Positions 45,488-54,251 of a DNA stretch of 64,000 nucleotides are shown here, one piece after another; the stretch's first letter is position 1, and the number at the start of each line of letters is the position of its first letter. Origin of the DNA: Pedosphaera sp. (GTDB lineage Bacteria; Verrucomicrobiota; Verrucomicrobiia; Limisphaerales; UBA9464). A program made the translations under genes and the position numbers. The stretch is from the NCBI GenBank assembly GCA_009695205.1, contig SIBK01000004.1, positions 1 through 64,000 of the forward strand, written 5' to 3'. The notes beneath the pieces were generated by a model. The model did no database searches. It saw only the letters and a program-made list of their open reading frames with translations, and was not told the origin of the DNA.

Positions 45488-46993
45488 ATGGCTTCTCGTA
45501 TGAAGGCACTCACCCTTTCGCTCTCACTCCTGGCCCTGGCTCTCACTTCACATCTGCACGCAGACGAAGACCTCGGGGCCATGTGGGGAAGCGCCCAGGA
45601 GGAGGCGAAATACTATCCCATCGTGAATATCCCCATCCCGGGCCGAGTTCCCATGCGCCCGGGCGGTTTTGAAATCCTCCCGGATGGTCGACTTGCGGTC
45701 GGCACCCGTCGGGGCGACATCTATTTCATCCGGGGCGCATTCGATTCTCCGCCCAAACCGGAGTATCACCTGTTCGCGAGCAGCCAGGATGAAATCTTCG
45801 CGCTCTCGTGGAAAGACGGCGCGATGACGGCGACCACCTGGGGGGAGGTTACCCGCATCGCCGATACCGATGGCGACGAAGTTGCCGATCGCTACGACAC
45901 GCTGACGAGCAACTGGGGTTATGCCGAGGGTCACGAATTCGCCTTTGGCTCCAAGCACGATTCCGAAGGCAACATCTGGGTGGCGCTGGGCCTCAGCGGT
46001 TCGTACGAATCGCACAATCTTTTCCGCGGTTGGGCGGTGAAAGTGACGCCGCAGGGAAAGATGATTCCGGTGTGCAGTGGACTGCGGAGCCCTGGCGGCG
46101 TGGGCGCGAATGCGGAAGGAGCGATGTTTGTCATCGAGAGCCAGGGTCCATGGAACGGTTGCTGTTCACTGAAGCACCTCAAGGAAGGCGCCTTCCTCGG
46201 ACATCCCGCAAGTTACAACTGGTATCCGTTCGTCCCCGACATGAAAGCCCCTGCGGTCGAACCAAAAAGTGATTCGCGCATGGGGGTGGAAAAGAAACGG
46301 GTCAAGGAACTCGTGCCGCCGGCGGTGAAGTTTCCCTATATCAAAATGGGCCGCTCAATCTCCGGTTTCCGGCTCAACAACACCGGCGGTAAATTCGGGC
46401 CGTTCGAGAACCAGCTTTTCCTCGGCGACTACAGCCTCAGCATCATCCTGCGCGCGACCACCGAGCAGATCAACGGCGTCTGGCAGGGCGCCTGCTACCC
46501 TTTCCGCGAAGGGCTGGCGACCGGGATCATGAATGTGGAGTTTTCACCCAAGGGGCAACTAATCGCCGGAGGGTTTACCACCAGCAGTCAGTGGCCCGTG
46601 CGCGGGACGGAGCCTTTTGCCCTCCAGCGCATCGACTGGAATGGCGTCATGCCCTTCGAGGTCAAAGAGATTAACATCAAGAGGGACGGATTTCTGATCA
46701 CCTTCACCAAGCCCGTTGACAGGCAAGTCGCTGCGAAAACCGACGCTTACAACATCAGCACCTACACCCACGTTTACCACGACGGCTACGGCGGCCCCGA
46801 AGTGGACCAAACGACTGCCCGCGTGACCCAAGCCGTCCCCTCGGCTGACGGACTTTCCATTTATGTGCATCTCGAAACAATCACCGAAGACCACATCCAC
46901 GAATTCGATCTCGCCAACATTACATCAGAAGACAGCCAACCTCTTCTGCACAACAAGGCCTACTATACGGTGAACGAAATACCGAAAGACTAG
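45488..46993 (+). CDS. Exported six-bladed beta-propeller-like protein (sorbosone dehydrogenase/PVC type)
   Basis: 501 residues with a signal peptide ('LTLSLSLLALALTSHLHA'). The body reads 'VPMRPGGFEILPDGRLAVGT', 'VTRIADTDGDEVADRYDTLT', 'GYAEGHEFAFGSKHDSEGNI' and 'CSGLRSPGGVGANAEGAMFV', typical of the glucose/sorbosone dehydrogenase-like propellers that accompany haem proteins in Planctomycetes and Verrucomicrobia. Here no C-x-x-C-H is present, the haem function being carried by the upstream gene. The C-terminal domain is immunoglobulin-like ('FLITFTKPVDRQVAAKTDAY'). Likely substrate is a sugar or sugar alcohol, but this is inference. Confidence 0.75.
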   Translation: MASRMKALTLSLSLLALALTSHLHADEDLGAMWGSAQEEAKYYPIVNIPIPGRVPMRPGGFEILPDGRLAVGTRRGDIYFIRGAFDSPPKPEYHLFASSQDEIFALSWKDGAMTATTWGEVTRIADTDGDEVADRYDTLTSNWGYAEGHEFAFGSKHDSEGNIWVALGLSGSYESHNLFRGWAVKVTPQGKMIPVCSGLRSPGGVGANAEGAMFVIESQGPWNGCCSLKHLKEGAFLGHPASYNWYPFVPDMKAPAVEPKSDSRMGVEKKRVKELVPPAVKFPYIKMGRSISGFRLNNTGGKFGPFENQLFLGDYSLSIILRATTEQINGVWQGACYPFREGLATGIMNVEFSPKGQLIAGGFTTSSQWPVRGTEPFALQRIDWNGVMPFEVKEINIKRDGFLITFTKPVDRQVAAKTDAYNISTYTHVYHDGYGGPEVDQTTARVTQAVPSADGLSIYVHLETITEDHIHEFDLANITSEDSQPLLHNKAYYTVNEIPKD

Positions 46994-47014
46994 GCCACCA
47001 CTCCGAGCTAAATC

Positions 47015-48043
47015 ATGACGAAACCAACCCGCCGTTTTCTCTGGCCCCTCACACTCATTGTCTCATGCGGCCTGGCCCACGCCGCTGACAGCCTGCAATG
47101 GCTTTCCTACGCCGGCGGGGACGGGCCCGGCAAAGGCAAGCGCATCGTGCTCATCGCTGCCGACCAGGAATATCGCAGCGAACAATCGATGCCCATGATG
47201 GCGAAAATTCTCAGCAAGCATCACGGGTTCGACTGCACCGTGTTGTTCGCTGTCAACGACAAGGGTGACGTCGATCCTACGATGCCGGTTTACCCCGAGA
47301 AAGGTAAGGAGTTCAAAGAGCACCACATTCCCGGTCTTGAGCATCTCGCCTCGGCCGATCTCGTCATTTTCTTCGCCCGACTGCTCACGCTCCCCATGAC
47401 CGAACGGGAGCTGATTGTGAAGTATATCGATTCCGGCAAGCCCATCATTTCCATCCGGACGGGCAACCACGGCTTTCACGCCCCCCTGCCCTACACGATC
47501 AACGGCAAGCAGGTGCGATGGGGTGAAGATGTGCTGGGCGGATCGTTCATGGGACACCATGGCAACTGGCACGCCGACTCGACACGCGGGACCATCGTTC
47601 CCGAGCAGAAGGATCATCCCATTCTCATTGGAGTGAGTGACATCTGGGGGAACTCAGACGTTTACCGGACCTACAAGGAGGGAGCGAGTCTGCCGGCGGG
47701 CTGCACCGCTCTGGTCTGGGGGCAGCCTCTCATGGGCCGAAACCACGACGATGCATCGAATCCAAAATTGGAGCCACTGCCCGTCGCCTGGTTCAAGCAC
47801 TGGCAGACCCGTGAAGGCAAGAGCGCCCGCGTCTTTCAATCCACCATGGGCAGCGGCGATGATCTTGAATCGGCGGGCCTCCGCCGCCTCATCATCAACG
47901 CCGCCTATTGGGGGATCGGAATGGAATCCACCATCACCCCGACCCGCAGCGTGGACATCGTCGGCACCTACAAGCCGCTCGAAAGCGGCTTCAACTACAA
48001 TGAACTCGGCGTTGTCCCGAAGCCGGTCTCAGCCTATAAGTAG
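47015..48043 (+). CDS. Exported ThuA-domain protein
   Basis: 342 residues with a signal peptide ('LWPLTLIVSCGLAHA'). The ThuA/glutamine amidotransferase-like fold shows in 'RIVLIAADQEYRSEQSMPMM', 'LASADLVIFFARLLTLPMTE' and 'KPIISIRTGNHGF', followed by 'GHHGNWHAD' and 'HPILIGVSDIWGNSDVY'. ThuA is tied to trehalose and other disaccharide 3-keto catabolism in rhizobia; in Planctomycetes and Verrucomicrobia the domain is common in exported sugar-processing sets. Lies 21 bases after the propeller gene. Confidence 0.82.
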   Translation: MTKPTRRFLWPLTLIVSCGLAHAADSLQWLSYAGGDGPGKGKRIVLIAADQEYRSEQSMPMMAKILSKHHGFDCTVLFAVNDKGDVDPTMPVYPEKGKEFKEHHIPGLEHLASADLVIFFARLLTLPMTERELIVKYIDSGKPIISIRTGNHGFHAPLPYTINGKQVRWGEDVLGGSFMGHHGNWHADSTRGTIVPEQKDHPILIGVSDIWGNSDVYRTYKEGASLPAGCTALVWGQPLMGRNHDDASNPKLEPLPVAWFKHWQTREGKSARVFQSTMGSGDDLESAGLRRLIINAAYWGIGMESTITPTRSVDIVGTYKPLESGFNYNELGVVPKPVSAYK

Positions 48044-48122
48044 CGCTCCACTCGAGGCACCGCCCATCGATTTACGAAGCGATACCATCCGATGACTTGA
48101 AAACGAACACCATGGAACGGCA

Positions 48123-49676
48123 ATGAAACACATCCTCACACTCCTCTTCACCATTGTGCTGGCATCACGCGTCCCACTCCATGCCGCGGATGCACCACCG
48201 CAGCCTGCCAAAGCCCATACCGTCGCTGAAGACCTCGCGCTGAACTTCCACCTCATGCATCCCGGCGGTGACAGTTTGCCGGGTGATCCGAATGCCGCCT
48301 TCTATCTCGATGGCGTTTATCATCTGCACTACATCCTGGCCCATCCGTGGCAGGGCAAAGGCTCTTTCTCCTTCGTCCATGTTACCAGTCCCGACATGCT
48401 GCACTGGACTTGGCAGAGCACAAAGTTGCAGCCCTCCTTCACCGGGCACGGCATGTTCAGCGGCACCGGTTTCATCACAAAGGAAGGCAAACCCGCTGCC
48501 ATCTATCATGGCCAGGGATCGGGTAAGAACCAAATCGCCATTGCAACGGATCGCAAGCTTACCGCCTGGGAGAAGCCCTTTCCGCTCGAAGTGCGCAACG
48601 CGGACGGCACCGAGGCGAAAATCACCCATTGGGATCCCGATTGCTTCCTCATCGGCGACACCTACTACGCCATCTCCGGCGGCGAAAAGACACCGCTGCT
48701 GAAATCCAAGGATTTGAAGACGTGGACACATGTCGGCGACTTCCTGCGGCACAACATGCCCGACGTGGCCTACGGTGAAGACATCTCCTGCCCAAACTTT
48801 TTCCCTATTGGCAACAAGTGGATGCTTCTGTGCATCAGCCATTCGGTCGGCTGCCGCTACTACATCGGCGATTGGGACGCGCACGCCCAGCAGTTTGTCC
48901 CGCAGACCCACGGCCGCATGAATTGGCGCAGAGGAGAGCAAAGCCTCTTTGGCACGAGGCTGTGGCGCGTGGATTTCTTTGCGCCCGAAAGTTTGCTCAC
49001 CCCCGATGGCCGCCGCGTCATGTGGGCCTGGCTTGCAACCCTCGGCAAGACTGATGGAAAAATGGACAGTAGAACCATCCAGTCTCTGCCGCGTGAACTG
49101 AGTCTGCAGGATGATGGCACGCTGCGCATGAAGCCCCTCCGCGAACTCGAAATCCTTCGCTACGACCCCATCACGCTCAATGACATCTCAATTGGCGAAA
49201 TCGCCAAAGATGTGCTCCTCACCTCTGCCCCTGCTGGCAAAAGAATCGCGACCCTGGACGGCGACGCCATCGAACTCCGCATCACCATCGCCCGCGAACA
49301 AGCCGAGCGGAAGCTCTTTGGCTTCACCGTGTTCTCCGACGGAAAAGGCGGCGGACTACCCGTCTTATTCCGTCCAGAAAACAGCACGCTCCGCATCGGC
49401 ACCACCGAGGCGCCATTCTCCATCGCTGAGCTTCCCAAAGGCGAGGATGTCGAGGTGCGCATCTTTATCGACAAATACCTCGTCGAAGTCTTCGCGAACG
49501 ACCGTCAGGCCGTGATCGCCTCATACGCGCAATATCTCGGCAAGCCCGACCTTGCTGCCTTTTCCGTCGGCGTTCCCACCGCGCTCAAAAAGATCGAAAT
49601 CTGGAAGCTCAAGCCCACTAACCAAGGCTTCCGCGAAGCACAAAAGAACCGCAACTGGGAGCCGGATATAAAGTAA
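48123..49676 (+). CDS. Exported GH32-like (fructanase/levanase family) glycosidase with an altered acid/base motif
   Basis: 517 residues with a signal peptide. Five-bladed propeller motifs: 'GDPNAAFYLDGVYHLHY' keeps the D-P-N nucleophile Asp (residue 55), 'FSFVHVTSPDMLHW' matches 'W-x-H-x-x-S-x-D-L-x-H-W', and 'THWDPDCFLIGDTYY' replaces the R-D-P transition-state motif with W-D-P-D. 'GEDISCPNFFPIGNKWML' stands where 'W-E-C-P-D-x-F' normally supplies the acid/base Glu just before the Cys; here Ser precedes the Cys and Glu is three residues earlier. The C-terminal beta-sandwich is present ('EVRIFIDKYLVEVFANDRQA'). Fructan cleavage is likely but unproven. Last gene of the cassette. Confidence 0.8.
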   Translation: MKHILTLLFTIVLASRVPLHAADAPPQPAKAHTVAEDLALNFHLMHPGGDSLPGDPNAAFYLDGVYHLHYILAHPWQGKGSFSFVHVTSPDMLHWTWQSTKLQPSFTGHGMFSGTGFITKEGKPAAIYHGQGSGKNQIAIATDRKLTAWEKPFPLEVRNADGTEAKITHWDPDCFLIGDTYYAISGGEKTPLLKSKDLKTWTHVGDFLRHNMPDVAYGEDISCPNFFPIGNKWMLLCISHSVGCRYYIGDWDAHAQQFVPQTHGRMNWRRGEQSLFGTRLWRVDFFAPESLLTPDGRRVMWAWLATLGKTDGKMDSRTIQSLPRELSLQDDGTLRMKPLRELEILRYDPITLNDISIGEIAKDVLLTSAPAGKRIATLDGDAIELRITIAREQAERKLFGFTVFSDGKGGGLPVLFRPENSTLRIGTTEAPFSIAELPKGEDVEVRIFIDKYLVEVFANDRQAVIASYAQYLGKPDLAAFSVGVPTALKKIEIWKLKPTNQGFREAQKNRNWEPDIK

Positions 49677-49754
49677 CCGAATATCAAGTACTTACAGATA
49701 ATGTCCAAACTCCAGTGAGCGCCAACGGAACGTCAACGGCGTTCCATCATACAG

Positions 49755-49785
49755 CCCAGGGTTGCGCGGCACGCGCTACCCTGGG
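49755..49785. repeat. REP-like hairpin
   Basis: CCCAGGGTTGCGC (49755-49767) pairs with GCGCTACCCTGGG (49773-49785) at 12 of 13 positions around a five-base loop. Such CCCAGGGT hairpins are repeated in Planctomycetes and Verrucomicrobia as far as I recall; a related CCCTGGGCT core occurs at 34.1 kb. It directly follows the 3' end of the truncated gene at 49795. Confidence 0.7.
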
Positions 49786-49794
49786 AATCGTCCA

Positions 49795-50217
49795 TCAAAC
49801 CGGGCCAACCCCAGCCTGGCTTTCGATGCGTTGGAAGAAGAAGTTCTTGATCTCACCTGTGGTTGGGCTGGCAGCGATGAAAACCTGAATCACACCGCCT
49901 TTGCCGGGTACGTTGACTCCATGCACGATGCCAATGAGTTCGCTGCTTTTGAACACGGAATAGACGGTGTAAGGCGTCTCATAAGTTTCATACACGGGGT
50001 CGAGATCGCTTCCAAGACGCCCGCCCAATTTTTTGAAGAGCTCTGAGCCGTTCTTCATCTTGTCGAATTCCCGCGCTTCCTCCTTGTAGGTCGAAATGTC
50101 GGGGAAGAGATACTTCAGGTCCTGCGCCGGATTGCTGAGCGTGCAGCCAATGGCGGCGTGTATTTCGGCAGGCATTAGCAGCAGGAGCGTCGGAATGAGT
50201 GCGATGAGTCGTTTCAT
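49795..50217 (-). CDS. Exported FMN-binding-like small protein, probably 3'-truncated
   Basis: 140 residues from ATG 50217 with a signal peptide ('LIALIPTLLLLMPAEIHA'). The mature part has 'LKYLFPDISTYKEEAREFDK' and then 'PYTVYSVFKSSELIGIVHGV', 'GKGGVIQVFIAASPTTGEIK' and 'FFFQRIESQAG'. This resembles the redox FMN-binding domain of NosR/RnfG-like proteins up to the point where a covalent flavin Thr or a longer tail would be expected. The protein then ends after 'VGPV', next to the REP-like hairpin. A loss of the 3' end by repeat insertion is likely. It lies 17 bases after the porin-like gene. Confidence 0.55.
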   Translation of the reverse strand: MKRLIALIPTLLLLMPAEIHAAIGCTLSNPAQDLKYLFPDISTYKEEAREFDKMKNGSELFKKLGGRLGSDLDPVYETYETPYTVYSVFKSSELIGIVHGVNVPGKGGVIQVFIAASPTTGEIKNFFFQRIESQAGVGPV

Positions 50218-50234
50218 AAGATGAGTCGCTGTAT

Positions 50235-51635
50235 TCACCAATAATGGTAGTATTGCAGAGTGACCATTGTGTCCTTGCGGCCGGTTTGACATTCCGTGTC
50301 CTGTTCAACATTCAGTTTGATCCAGCGCAGATTGGAGTTGTCGAGATCGTTTCGGAAATACTAGGTGAGTTCGCCGATGATCGACGCGTCTGTCTTTCCG
50401 CCCTTCCACCCATGCGTATGAATGCCGCCCCCTGTGGTGTTGCCCTGAATGTCTTGGTTGAATCGGCGGAATTGCGCGCTGACGCCAAATTTACGGTTCA
50501 ACGTCAGGTAGTCTGCCTGATAGAGCTGTGTGTAGACGTTATCGCGTTCATCCCGGCCAGCGCTCAGTTCCGCGGTCAGGGTGGCGGACCCCGTGGGAAT
50601 CGGATGTTGCCAGCGCAAATCGCCACCGACGCGCAGCGTGTCGATGATGCCGTCGCCACTTGAATTCATCGCGACCGAAGGGCTGCGATCCAGCGCGTGT
50701 TCTGAGAGCCGCTGACCGCCGAGGAACGACAACCCGCCTTGGATACCTTACTCATTGAGATACTTGTTGGAAAGGCTGATCCGGTTGCCGATCAAGCCCT
50801 GCTGTCCTTTGAACGAGAGGTCATAGCCGGAACTGAGCAGGTAATAGCAGTCGTAGTTGAAATCTGAATTGATCGATCCCCAGAAGCCGGCATACCAGTC
50901 ACGTTCGTAGCCAAAGTTCCTTTCGATGGAGAGTTGCAACAGCGTGCCATGCGTGTCGGTCTGAAGGTTCAGTCCAAAAGGAAGATAGAATCGTCCGACG
51001 CGGAAGTTAAAGTTTCCCGCAGTTCTGCCACGCGATTCATCCCCGAGCAAGGGGTTGAACACGTTGTAATAATCCCAGTAAAAATTGTGATACTCTAAGA
51101 ACCATCCTCGACGATCTGCGCCTTCTGTATCGTTGAGCACTTCATGGAAGTTATCTCGACGCACGAGCCGCATCTGCAAGTTGAAGGCCGCGACGGTCGC
51201 TGTGTCGGTGGAGAATTTCTTGAGTATCACAAAACCGAATGAGTTGCGGGGATATAAGCCCTCGGCCTTCGCTCCGGGCACGTCCGCCGCCACCGAACTT
51301 CGCGATAGTTCGAGCATGATTTTCTTTTTGAATGAGAAACCGTCACTCAAGAAGCCGCCCAGGAACGACTTTTCCACACGCGGTTTCCCCATGCTTGCCG
51401 GGGCCGGTACCGACGACGGACTCGGTTCGCTGCCGGTGGCTGCAGAAGGACGAGAGGGTTTGGAGGATGGGGAGGCATCCAAGTCTGCAAACGGATCGCC
51501 GAAGGACGAACCCGGCGGCTTCCCCGATGCCGCCGCGTCAAGGTCTGCGAACGGATCCCCCTCGGCCACGCATAACGGAAATCCGCCACAGACGAGGGCG
51601 AGGACCATCATGGGGGCGGTCTGGGCATATTTCAT
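50235..51635 (-). pseudogene. Outer-membrane porin-like beta-barrel with two in-frame stops
   Basis: ATG 51635 begins a signal peptide ('MMVLALVCGGFPLCVAEG'). Two copies of 'GDPFADLDA' with Ser/Pro linkers follow, then a barrel region rich in alternating aromatic strands ('GWFLEYHNFYWDYYNVFNP', 'NFNFRVGRFYLPFGLNLQTD'). TAA at 50748-50750 interrupts 'SNKYLNE / GIQGGLSFLGG', and TAG at 50361-50363 interrupts 'IIGELT / YFRNDLDNSN'. The same frame ends at TGA 50235 with 'DTMVTLQYYHYW', a classical aromatic barrel terminus. Gln is the likely residue at both stops. 467 codons in total. Probably an operon with the FMN-binding-like gene. Confidence 0.75.
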
Positions 51636-51788
51636 TTGCCAGAGTTGGAAGTCGAACCGGGTTGAAAGACAATGCATTCCCCTGGGGTGATCACAGAAGT
51701 GAACGCGTTCTCTTGGGGGATTCATTCATCATCTTTCGCTACGGACGAGGTTGAAGAGGAATCCTTGCAAATACCAGCCGAGCCAAAG

Positions 51789-51826
51789 AATGCGGCACCC
51801 CCTGCGGGGGGCTGTCCCGCCGCATT
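51789..51826. repeat. Two-level hairpin in the divergent gap before the DUF1553 gene
   Basis: Outer arms AATGCGGC (51789-51796) and GCCGCATT (51819-51826) enclose CCCCC-TGC-GGGGG (51798-51810). It lies in the 294-bp region between the divergent porin and DUF1549/DUF1553 genes. It may be a REP unit or regulate one of the two transcripts. Confidence 0.6.
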
Positions 51827-51929
51827 TCATTTCATGCTTCAAATCACTCAGGCATCCGCTAGCGTTGGCCCCTGTCACCCGGGAGTGCGCCACGCCTCAG
51901 GCCAACCCGGATCAATCCGGTTCCGGCAC

Positions 51930-54251
51930 ATGATTCGTCTGCTTGCAATTCTGACCTTGTCGATCGGCCTTGCGGAAACGCGCCTCGCGTCCGCAGCGCC
52001 GGATTACAGCCGTGACATCAGGCCGATCCTCGAAAAGCGCTGCTACTCCTGCCACAGCCGACTCAAGCAGGAAGGCAAGTTGCGGCTCGATGCCGGCGCG
52101 CTCATCCACAAGGGCGGAAAAAATGGTCCCGTCATGGCGCCCGGGAAAAGTGCCGCGAGCAAGATCGTCAAACGCCTCATTACTCAGGACGAGAACGATC
52201 GCATGCCGCCCGAGGGCAAGCCGCTTTCACCCGATCAAATCGCCCTGATCAAGTCATGGATCGATGCGGGAGCGAACTTTCCGGCGGATGAAACAATTCC
52301 CAGGTTGCCCGCCGAACACTGGGCCTTTCAACCCGTGCGCCGTCCTACCGTTCCTCCGGTGAAGAATGGAAAATGGGTTTACAATCCGATCGATCACTTC
52401 GTTCTTGCGAAGCTTGAAGCGCGCGGCTCGCGGCCCGCGAAGGAGGCGACGCCCAGCGCGTTGCTCCGTCGTCTTCACCTCGATCTCAACGGCCTGCCCC
52501 CGACGCTGGCGGAGCAGGGAACCTTCGCCCGTGCCGCGGGCAACGGTCATTTCGCCGCCGTGCTCGACACCGTGATCACGGACCTTCTGGCGCGGCCACA
52601 ATACGGTGAACGCTGGGCGCGGCACTGGCTCGATGTCGTGCGCTACGCCGACAGCAACGGCTACGAGCGCGATGCCGAGAAGCCGTTCGTATGGCGCTAT
52701 CGCGACTTCGTCATTCGCGCCTTCAACGACGATAAACCGTACGATCGTTTCCTCCTCGAACAATTCGCGGGCGACGAGCTTTCCGATGCGAACGGCGACA
52801 CGCTCATCGCCACCGGCCTGCACCGGCTCGGCAATTGGGACGACGAGCCGGCCGATCCGGAGTTGGACCGCTTCGATCAACTCGATGACATGGTGAGCAC
52901 CACGTCGCAGGCTGTTCTCGGGTTGACTCTTGGATGCGCCCGTTGCCACGACCACAAATTCGAGCCGCTCACCACGCGCGATTACTACAGCATGGTCGCC
53001 ATTTTTAATCCGCTGAAACGTCCGCAGAATGGCCGCACCGAACTCACCTTGGCGGCCGGTCGTGTCGGAGAAACCGCTGCCGCCAAAGAACGCGATCAGA
53101 AGATCGGCGAACTCCGTCGCCAGACGAACACGCTTTCCGCGGTGGAGATCGAGCAGCGCGTGGAAACACTTCGCGCCGCCACTCCAGATTTGCCACAAGG
53201 CTACTTCTTCCACGAGCCATCGCCCCAAGCTCCGCCGACCCACGTCCTGCTACGCGGCAGCCCGACCCGACCCGGCCCGGCGGTGTCACCGGCAATCCCG
53301 GCGGTGCTGGTGACGCGACAGCCGGAGTTTCCATCTGGGAATTCGCGCACCAGTCAGCGGCGGCTGGGTCTCGCGCACTGGCTGGCGAGCGCCGAGAACC
53401 CGCTTACCGCGCGCGTCATCGTCAATCGCATCTGGCAGCAACATTTCGGCGCCGGCCTGGTCCGAACTCCGAGCGACTTCGGCACCATGGGCGAGCTGCC
53501 GACGCACCCTGAATTACTCGAATGGCTGGCGGACTGGTTCACGCATGAGGGCCAATGGTCGTTGAAATCCCTTCACCGCCTGATGCTCACCAGCAACGCC
53601 TGGCGCATGAGCCACGCGTCCAACGCAGACGATGCCGCCGGCGACACGGGAAATCGCCTGCTCGGGCACATGCCCTACCGCCGCCTCGAAGTCGAGGCGC
53701 TGCGCGATGCCATGCTTGCCGTCAGCGGCCAACTCAACCCGGCGATGTATGGGCGCGGCGTGTTCCTGCGGATCCCGCAAGCCGCCATCGAGGCGAACAC
53801 GGACAAGGACTCGATCTGGAACCCCTCGCCCGAAGCCGAACAATCGCGCCGCTCGATTTACGCCTTTGTGAAACGGGGTTTGGTGGTGCCGATGTTCGAG
53901 GTGCTCGACCTATGCGACACCGTTCACAGCTCGCCACAGCGCAACGTCACCACCGTGGCTCCGCAGGCACTCACGCTCTTCAACGGTGACTTCGTCAACG
54001 AACAGGCGCACCACTTCGCCGCCCGCCTGCGGAGGGAGGCCGGTGGAAATCCCAGGGACCAGATAACACATGCCTACCGCATCGCCCTGAGTCGCACACC
54101 CACTCTTTCCGAGATGTCCGCGATGACGGAATTCCTCCGCATCGAAACCCCGGACTCGCAGCCCGTCCCGGAAGCGCAACCCACCACTTCCGCCTTGGAA
54201 CAAATGTGCCGCGTGATCCTCAACCTCAACGAATTTGCCTATGCCGAATGA
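51930..54251 (+). CDS. Exported planctomycete-type cytochrome, PSCyt1-DUF1549-DUF1553
   Basis: 773 residues from ATG 51930; earlier starts in frame would precede the signal peptide ('LLAILTLSIGLAETRLASAA') without adding features. 'YSRDIRPILEKRCYSCHSRL' is the PSCyt1 haem domain. 'LLRRLHLDLNGLPPTLAE', 'RPQYGERWARHWLDVVRYAD' and 'LGCARCHDHKFEPLTTRDYY' (a second C-x-x-C-H) are DUF1549. 'LGLAHWLASAENPLTARVIV' and 'LEVEALRDAMLAVSGQLNP' are DUF1553. The function is unresolved; these are thought to be periplasmic redox proteins linked to polysaccharide or sulfated-sugar use. The stop overlaps the DUF1501 gene. Confidence 0.92.
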   Translation: MIRLLAILTLSIGLAETRLASAAPDYSRDIRPILEKRCYSCHSRLKQEGKLRLDAGALIHKGGKNGPVMAPGKSAASKIVKRLITQDENDRMPPEGKPLSPDQIALIKSWIDAGANFPADETIPRLPAEHWAFQPVRRPTVPPVKNGKWVYNPIDHFVLAKLEARGSRPAKEATPSALLRRLHLDLNGLPPTLAEQGTFARAAGNGHFAAVLDTVITDLLARPQYGERWARHWLDVVRYADSNGYERDAEKPFVWRYRDFVIRAFNDDKPYDRFLLEQFAGDELSDANGDTLIATGLHRLGNWDDEPADPELDRFDQLDDMVSTTSQAVLGLTLGCARCHDHKFEPLTTRDYYSMVAIFNPLKRPQNGRTELTLAAGRVGETAAAKERDQKIGELRRQTNTLSAVEIEQRVETLRAATPDLPQGYFFHEPSPQAPPTHVLLRGSPTRPGPAVSPAIPAVLVTRQPEFPSGNSRTSQRRLGLAHWLASAENPLTARVIVNRIWQQHFGAGLVRTPSDFGTMGELPTHPELLEWLADWFTHEGQWSLKSLHRLMLTSNAWRMSHASNADDAAGDTGNRLLGHMPYRRLEVEALRDAMLAVSGQLNPAMYGRGVFLRIPQAAIEANTDKDSIWNPSPEAEQSRRSIYAFVKRGLVVPMFEVLDLCDTVHSSPQRNVTTVAPQALTLFNGDFVNEQAHHFAARLRREAGGNPRDQITHAYRIALSRTPTLSEMSAMTEFLRIETPDSQPVPEAQPTTSALEQMCRVILNLNEFAYAE

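Noticed and set aside
52254-53243. 329-codon antisense open frame inside the DUF1549/DUF1553 gene
   Set aside because: Pure shadow of a highly biased coding strand.
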